A stretch of DNA of 64,000 bases from Streptomyces sp. NBC_01551 (lineage in GTDB: Bacteria > Actinomycetota > Actinomycetes > Streptomycetales > Streptomycetaceae), in NCBI RefSeq assembly GCF_026339935.1, contig NZ_JAPEPX010000001.1, positions 4,335,501 to 4,399,500 on the forward strand, in the 5' to 3' direction. A program made the position numbers and the translations under genes. Each line of letters begins with the position of its first letter. Positions within the stretch are counted from its first letter, which is position 1. The notes under the pieces were generated by a model that was not told where the DNA came from, ran no database searches, and saw nothing but the letters and a program-made list of their open reading frames with translations. Of this stretch, positions 59,901-64,000 are shown one piece after another.

Positions 59901-60500
59901 TGGGACGCCCTCGCCTTCGACGCCCCCTGGAAGTCCCGCCAGGAGAAGGAGAACGCCCGCGCCGCCCTGGAACGCTTCCTGCGCTGGCACACCACCGACC
60001 GCGGCGGCCGCGAGGCCGTGGCCACCGAGCACGACTTCGACGTCACCCTCGAAGCCGGCGAGTACGCCGTCCGCATCCGCGGCTCCATGGACCGCGTCGA
60101 GGCCGACCCGCAGGGCCGCGCCTACGTCGTCGACTTCAAGACCGGCAAGGGCGCCCCGACGAAGGACGAGGTCGCCCGCCACCCCCAGCTCGCCGTCTAC
60201 CAGCTCGCCGTCCGCGAGGGCGCCGTCGACGAGGTCTTCGACGGGCTGCGCCCCGAGGCGGGCGGCGCCGAACTCGTCCAGCTGCGCCAGGGCGCGGCCC
60301 AGCGCGACGGCGGCGACGCCGTGCCCAAGATCCAGGCCCAGCAGCCGCTCGACGGCGAATGGGTCGGCGACCTGCTCGCCAGCGCCGCGGGCCGGGTCCT
60401 CGACGAGCGCTTCGCGCCCGCCACCGGCAAGCACTGCGACCACTGCTCCTTCCGCAGCGCCTGCACGGCCCGCCCCGAGGGCCGCCAGACCGTGGAGTGA
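56940..60500 (+). CDS. adnA: ATP-dependent DNA helicase-nuclease subunit AdnA
   Basis: This about 1186-aa protein combines a UvrD-type motor (Walker A LAGPGTGKTTTL, FSRKAAVELRDRA, VDEFQDT, GDPDQSIYAFRGAD, LMTAHRSKGLEWSLVVV, AATRARDRL) with a C-terminal PD-(D/E)xK nuclease (GSMDRVEADPQGRAYVVDFKTGKG) and Fe-S cysteines (NTCSLQW and HCDHCSFRSAC). It forms the AdnAB heterodimer that resects double-strand breaks in actinobacteria. A low-complexity insert of about 120 residues lies at nt 58290-58660. GTG 56940 (VITSPSDRSERRTRTPDAYRLV) is chosen; the frame is open from 56778. Confidence 0.92.
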   Translation: MITSPSDRSERRTRTPDAYRLVRTGPERLDPPVLDAAQRAVVEHPGGPLLVLAGPGTGKTTTLVEAAAARVEAGTDPSRILILTFSRKAAVELRDRAALRLGGARAPQATTFHSFCYGLVRAHQDTDLFADPLRLLSGPEQDVMVRTLLEGQRRLRSIRWPDDLRAALTTRGFADEVRAVLARARELGLGPRALSDFASRQGRPDWQAAAAFLSEYLDVLDLQGTLDYAELLHRAVLLAERTPALAAAYDAIYVDEFQDTDASQLRLLRALTGPGGTLVAFGDPDQSIYAFRGADINNVLDFEGAFPGARVRALTVGRRSSVTLLTASRLLTTRMPVPRLPAHAVRAHRALQPTREGGRVDVFTYPTAGAELDNIADILRRAHLEDGVPWQDMAVLVRSGGRTLPAMRRALISAGVPAETDGTDTPLRHEPAITPLLTALRVAATAADAPLDLPTQPPAPSAPAENADAAIDIPAQPSGPSDTAGALPADAAQPAEVLGGELDRDPGAGGRGASRDPAPGRIADPAAQAGDAPAQPGGVSGAEGAGVGEGGADAVGAGTVEVGGVGVEGAIALLASPLGGMDAADLRRLGRALRDEERAAGVKVPAPSDVLLARALAEPERLTAHDPAYARGAQRLGLLLRKARELLQGGGTAEEALWVLWDGTPWPQRLERSARRGGAAGRNADRDLDAVCALFDTAARAEERTGGRGALNFLEQLEAEDIAADTLTGKTARTDAVRLMTAHRSKGLEWSLVVVAGVQEGLWPDLRRRGSLLEADRIGRDGLAEPLTPGALLAEERRLFYVAATRARDRLVVTAVKAPADDGDQPSRFLTELGVTPKDVTGRPRRPLAVPALVAELRATTVDPDASPALRDAAARRLARLAALTDGDDRPLVPAAHPQRWWGLYEPTRSSVPLRDRDRPVALSGSALDQLANTCSLQWFLGREVKADAPSTAAQGFGNVVHVLADEVASGRTPADLAVLMERLDTVWDALAFDAPWKSRQEKENARAALERFLRWHTTDRGGREAVATEHDFDVTLEAGEYAVRIRGSMDRVEADPQGRAYVVDFKTGKGAPTKDEVARHPQLAVYQLAVREGAVDEVFDGLRPEAGGAELVQLRQGAAQRDGGDAVPKIQAQQPLDGEWVGDLLASAAGRVLDERFAPATGKHCDHCSFRSACTARPEGRQTVE

Positions 60501-60554
60501 GCGCAGCGGGTCTTGTGGGGTGAGACGGCGGCGGGGAGTGTCAGTCGCTCGGGC

Positions 60555-60560
60555 TAGCCT
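60555..60560 (+). promoter_or_regulatory. -10 hexamer for leaderless adnB
   Basis: TAGCCT ends 6 nt before the GTG at 60567 and no Shine-Dalgarno lies between. If used, adnB has its own leaderless transcript in addition to read-through from adnA. Confidence 0.35.
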
Positions 60561-60566
60561 CTTCAC

Positions 60567-63500
60567 GTGTCCGCGCGTCCGTCCGTCCTCACCGACCCCG
60601 AGCAGCTCAAAGAGCTCCTCGGCATCCCTTTCACGCCCGAGCAGATGGCCTGTGTCACCGCCCCCGCCGCCCCGCAGGTGATCGTCGCGGGCGCCGGCTC
60701 CGGCAAGACCACCGTCATGGCCGCCCGCGTCGTCTGGCTGGTCGGCACCGGCGCCGTCGCCCCCGAGCAGGTCCTCGGCCTGACCTTCACCAACAAGGCC
60801 GCCGGTGAGCTCGCCGAGCGCGTCCGCAAGGCCCTCGCGCGGGCCGGCATCACCGACCCGGACCCTTCGCCGGCCGAGGCCGACGCGGCCGGCGGCGAGC
60901 CGCGCATCTCCACGTACCACGCCTTCGCCGGTCAGCTCCTCAAGGACCACGGCATGCGCATCGGCCTGGAGCCCAGCGCCCGGCTGCTCGCCGACGCCAC
61001 CCGCTTCCAGCTCGCCGCCCGTGTGCTGCGCGAGGCCCCCGGCCCGTACCCGTCGCTGACCAAGTCGATCCCCGACCTCGTCAGCGACCTGCTCGCGCTT
61101 GACGCGGAACTCTCCGAGCACCTGGTCACGACCGAGGACCTGCGCGCGTACGACACCGGCCTGCTGGACGTGCTGGCCGGCACCAAGCTCGGCAACGAGG
61201 ACCTGCGCAAGGTCCCCGAGGCGGTGCGCGGCCGCCTCGAACTGGTCGAGCTCGTCGCGCGCTACCGCGCCGCCAAGCGCTCCCGCGACCTGCTCGACTT
61301 CAGCGACCAGATAGCCCTCTCCGCGCGGCTGGCCACCACCCGGCCCGAGGTGGGGGCGCTGCTGCGCGAGGAGTTCCGGGTGGTCCTGCTCGACGAGTAC
61401 CAGGACACCTCCGTCGCGCAGCGGCTGCTGCTGTCCGGCCTCTTCGGTGCGGGCACCGGGCACGCGGTGACCGCCGTCGGCGACCCCTGCCAGGCGATCT
61501 ACGGCTGGCGGGGGGCCTCCGTGGCCAACCTGGACGACTTCCCCGAGCACTTCCCGCACGGTGACGGCAGCCCCGCCACCCGCTTCTCGCTGAGCGAGAA
61601 CCGGCGCAGCGGCGGCCGCCTGCTGGACCTGGCCAACGGCCTGGCCGCGCCGCTGCGGTCGATGCACGAGGGGGTCGAGGCGCTGCGCCCGGCGCCGGGG
61701 GAGGAGCTGGCCGGCTCGGTGCGGTGTGCGCTGCTGCCCACGCACGCGCAGGAGCTGGAGTGGCTCGCGGACTCGGTGGCGCACCTGGTCCGCACCGGGA
61801 CGGAGCCGAGCGAGATCGCGGTGCTGTGCCGGTCCGGCGGCGACTTCGCCCGGATCCAGGCCGTGCTGGTCGCCCGGGACGTGCCGGTCGAGGTGGTCGG
61901 TCTGTCCGGGCTGCTGCACCTGCCGGAGGTCGCCGACCTGGTCGCCGTCTGCGAGGTCCTCCAGGACCCGGGCGCCAACGCCTCGCTGGTCCGGCTGCTG
62001 ATCGGGCCGCGCTGGCGGATCGGCGCCAGGGACCTCGCGCTGCTGGGCCGCCGGGCGCGGCAGCTGGTCGCCCGGGCGCCGGGCGAGGTGGACCCGGACG
62101 AGCGCCTCGCGGCGGCGGTCGAGGGGGTGGACCCGGTCGAGGTCGTCTCGCTCGCGGACGCGCTGGAGACGTTCCTGGACGGCGCGGGGCACTCCTCCGC
62201 CGCGCCCGTGGACGACCTGCCGTTCTCGGCGGAGGCCCGGGTCCGGTTCGCGCACCTCGCCCAGGAGCTGCGCGACCTGCGGCGTTCGCTCGCCGACCCG
62301 CTGATGGACGTACTGCACCGGGTGCTGGGCACGACCGGGCTGGACGTGGAGCTGTCGGCGTCCCCGCACGCCCTGGCGGCCCGCCGCCGCGAGACGCTGT
62401 CCGGCTTCCTGGACGTGGCGGCCGGCTTCGCCTCCCTGGACGGCGAGGCCTCGCTCCTGGCGTTCCTGGCGTTCCTGCGTACGGCGGCCCAGTACGAGAA
62501 GGGCCTGGACCACGCGCTGCCGGGCGGGGAGAACACGGTCAAGGTCCTCACCGCGCACAAGTCCAAGGGCCTGGAATGGGACGTGGTGGTGGTCCCGGAC
62601 CTGTGCGCGGGCTCGTTCCCGAAGGAGAAGGCCCCGGAGGCCTGGACCTCGTACGCGAAGGTCCTGCCGTACGCGCTGCGCGGCGACGCGGAGACCCTGC
62701 CGGGGGATCCGGCGTGGACCTCGGCGGGCCTGAAGTCCTTCAAGGCGGCCCTGAAGTCCCACAAGGAGGTCGAGGAGCTCCGCCTCGGGTACGTGACGTT
62801 CACGCGCCCGCGCTCTCTCCTGCTGGCCTCGGGCCACTGGTGGGGCCCGACGCAGAAGAGGCGCCGGGGCCCGTCGGCGTTCCTGGACGCCCTGCGCCGC
62901 CACTGCGAGGCGGGCCACGGCGAGATCGAGGCCTGGGCGGACGAACCGGAGCCGGACGCGGTCAACCCGGCCCTGTCGACGCCCGAAACCCCGGACCACT
63001 CCTGGCCCCTCCCCCTGGACCCGACGTCCCTCGCCCTCCGCCGCCGGGCGGCCGCGCTGGTCGAATCCCACCTGGCCACCCCGCCTCCGGCGCAGCTCTC
63101 CTACCTCTGGCCCCCCGACTGCGAGGACCCGTCCTACGAGGACGCCCCCTGGCCGGAGGAGGACCCGTGGTCCCCACCCCCACCCGACGACCTCCCGTGG
63201 CCGGAGGCCCTCCCCGACCCACACGCCCAGCAGCCCCACCCCGCGGGCGGCGCAGCCGTGCCCGGGGCGCGTCCCGCCGACGGGCCCGTACCGCCCCCGG
63301 CCGGCGCCGACGCAGCCGTGCCCGGAGCCCCCGGCGGGGTCCGGGGCGGAGCCCCGGTTTCGGGAAGGGGCGGGCTGGGGGACCAGCCCTCCCCGCACGC
63401 GGACGCCCCCACACCGCGGGACGCCTCCTGGGCGGAGCCCGCCAGCGCCGCCTGGGCCGGCGACGAATCGTGGGCGGAGCCCACCGGCCCCGCCGCAGCG

Positions 63501-64000
63501 GGCGGTTTCGCCGGGGCGGAGCCCGTCGGCGCCGCCCGGGCAGGCGATGACCCCTGGGCGGAGCCCGCCGGGGGTGTGGACCCGGCGGAGTCGACCGGGC
63601 GGGTCACGTCCGAAGAGGCGCGGGCCATCGCCTCCTGGGACCGGGACCTCGACGCCCTGGAGGGCGAGCTCCGGCGAGCGAGGGCCGCCGTCCGCGACGT
63701 CCCGCTGCCCGCCGCCCTCTCCGCCAGCCAGCTCCTGCGCCTCGCCGCCGACGAACAGGCCTTCGCCCGCGACCTCGCCCGCCCCATGCCCCAGCCCCCC
63801 CAGCCCGCGGCGCGCCAAGGCACGCGCTTCCACGCCTGGGTGGAGTCCCGCTTCGACGAGCTCCCGCTCCCCCTCCTCGACGTCCTCGATCCCGAGACCG
63901 AGCTCCCCGGCTCCGACCAGGAGATCGCCGACGAGGCCGACCTCGCCTCCCTCAAGGCGGCCTTCGAGCGCAGCGCCTACGCCGAGCGGACCCCCCACCG
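60567..64000 (+). CDS. adnB: ATP-dependent DNA helicase-nuclease subunit AdnB (3' partial)
   Basis: GTG 60567 opens a frame that runs off the window after 1144 codons. The UvrD motor shows GITPFxPEQ-type Q motif (GIPFTPEQMACV), Walker A VAGAGSGKTTVMAARVVWLV, LTFTNKAAGELAERVRKAL, LDEYQDTSVAQRLLL, GDPCQAIYGWRGASV, SENRRS, LTAHKSKGLEWDVVVVPDL and TFTRPRSLLL. The nuclease domain would start beyond 64000 (AFERSAYAERTP is the family segment before it). A Pro/Ala/Trp-rich insert of about 150 residues (nt 63130-63600) interrupts the C-terminal helicase region and contains a copy of the dispersed palindromic repeat. Confidence 0.92.
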   Translation, partial: MSARPSVLTDPEQLKELLGIPFTPEQMACVTAPAAPQVIVAGAGSGKTTVMAARVVWLVGTGAVAPEQVLGLTFTNKAAGELAERVRKALARAGITDPDPSPAEADAAGGEPRISTYHAFAGQLLKDHGMRIGLEPSARLLADATRFQLAARVLREAPGPYPSLTKSIPDLVSDLLALDAELSEHLVTTEDLRAYDTGLLDVLAGTKLGNEDLRKVPEAVRGRLELVELVARYRAAKRSRDLLDFSDQIALSARLATTRPEVGALLREEFRVVLLDEYQDTSVAQRLLLSGLFGAGTGHAVTAVGDPCQAIYGWRGASVANLDDFPEHFPHGDGSPATRFSLSENRRSGGRLLDLANGLAAPLRSMHEGVEALRPAPGEELAGSVRCALLPTHAQELEWLADSVAHLVRTGTEPSEIAVLCRSGGDFARIQAVLVARDVPVEVVGLSGLLHLPEVADLVAVCEVLQDPGANASLVRLLIGPRWRIGARDLALLGRRARQLVARAPGEVDPDERLAAAVEGVDPVEVVSLADALETFLDGAGHSSAAPVDDLPFSAEARVRFAHLAQELRDLRRSLADPLMDVLHRVLGTTGLDVELSASPHALAARRRETLSGFLDVAAGFASLDGEASLLAFLAFLRTAAQYEKGLDHALPGGENTVKVLTAHKSKGLEWDVVVVPDLCAGSFPKEKAPEAWTSYAKVLPYALRGDAETLPGDPAWTSAGLKSFKAALKSHKEVEELRLGYVTFTRPRSLLLASGHWWGPTQKRRRGPSAFLDALRRHCEAGHGEIEAWADEPEPDAVNPALSTPETPDHSWPLPLDPTSLALRRRAAALVESHLATPPPAQLSYLWPPDCEDPSYEDAPWPEEDPWSPPPPDDLPWPEALPDPHAQQPHPAGGAAVPGARPADGPVPPPAGADAAVPGAPGGVRGGAPVSGRGGLGDQPSPHADAPTPRDASWAEPASAAWAGDESWAEPTGPAAAGGFAGAEPVGAARAGDDPWAEPAGGVDPAESTGRVTSEEARAIASWDRDLDALEGELRRARAAVRDVPLPAALSASQLLRLAADEQAFARDLARPMPQPPQPAARQGTRFHAWVESRFDELPLPLLDVLDPETELPGSDQEIADEADLASLKAAFERSAYAERTPH
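63336..63380 (+). repeat. copy of the dispersed palindromic repeat inside adnB
   Basis: 63336-63355 is the exact reverse complement of the 20-bp arm at 5035-5054, followed by tttcgggaaggggcgggctg, which matches my memory of the intergenic repeat of Streptomyces chromosomes. It is read in frame as VRGGAPVSGRGGLGD within the low-complexity insert of AdnB. Confidence 0.65.

Noticed and set aside
56232..63998. Minus-strand open frame of 2588 codons
   Set aside because: It is antisense to adnA, adnB and the alkyltransferase-like gene. It arises because the GC-rich third positions of those genes leave the opposite frame without stops, and its translation (GVGLGAG, RRRQ runs) has no recognisable domain.
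1..64000. tRNA, rRNA, CRISPR, insertion sequences, attachment sites
   Set aside because: I saw no tRNA-like T-loop/anticodon patterns, no regularly spaced CRISPR-like repeats, and no transposase or integrase frame. The tandem repeats found are short, directly abutting and lack spacers.

Overview
The window is about 72% GC or higher, with strong third-position G/C bias, many GTG starts, 4-bp ATGA/GTGA overlaps and long GC-rich hairpin terminators. Together with genus-typical families (DUF3117, DUF3107, DUF3152, MoeZ, AdnAB, FolP2, an RsrA-type zinc anti-sigma factor), this points to the chromosomal core of a Streptomyces or close relative. I see no tRNA, rRNA, IS element, integrase, prophage or CRISPR array.

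Layout. 1-5000: end of a membrane-anchored PG_binding_4-type protein, then a four-gene operon of ABC exporter plus DesKR-type two-component system with a perfect palindrome upstream. 5130-14163: housekeeping block (transglutaminase-like SirB1 protein, GNAT, 7Fe ferredoxin fdxA, dapC, a small secreted protein, a lysozyme-like exported protein, dapE, a LOG-family protein, folP2-like DHPS, a DivIVA-like protein, 3-methyladenine glycosylase). 14206-22135: enoyl-CoA hydratase, DUF3117, O-methyltransferase, then the envelope-stress set sigE / zinc anti-sigma / htrA / tatB and convergent mrp. 22178-27778: DUF1003, MgtE_N/CBS protein, lipoprotein, CorA, SUFU-domain protein. 27839-39133: zinc-ribbon protein, PHP phosphoesterase, MarC, a 50-aa protein behind a sigma-R-type promoter, hydrolases, DEAD-box helicase, ferritin-like protein, DUF3107, TetR, DUF3152. 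From memory, the order of most of these blocks follows Mycobacterium tuberculosis Rv1202-Rv1239 and Rv3201-Rv3211.

39134-49926 looks like an accessory block lying between DUF3152 and moeZ, whose counterparts I remember as neighbours in mycobacteria. It holds a leaderless 31-codon peptide gene, an oligopeptide ABC operon whose last gene carries a frameshift, and four linked genes: a PelF-like GT4 glycosyltransferase, a polytopic membrane protein, an NAD-dependent epimerase and a spherulin-4 family protein. That set resembles a cut-down galactosaminogalactan/Pel exopolysaccharide locus and is the most interesting system in the window. After it come moeZ (with a sigma-R-type promoter), a secreted hydrolase, a kinase-flippase fusion that appears frameshifted at its N-terminus, an alkyltransferase-like protein, and the DNA-end-resection helicase-nuclease pair adnA-adnB; adnB runs off the window.

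Three apparent frameshifts (near 55, 44612 and 56041) all sit in C/G-rich runs, so base-calling errors must be excluded before any of these genes is called broken. Regulation visible in sequence: one HrdB-like promoter, two GGAAT-N18-GTT sigma-R-type promoters, one GGAAC-N18-GTT ECF-type promoter upstream of sigE, several leaderless starts, and palindromes upstream of the ABC/two-component operon, the enoyl-CoA hydratase and tetR.
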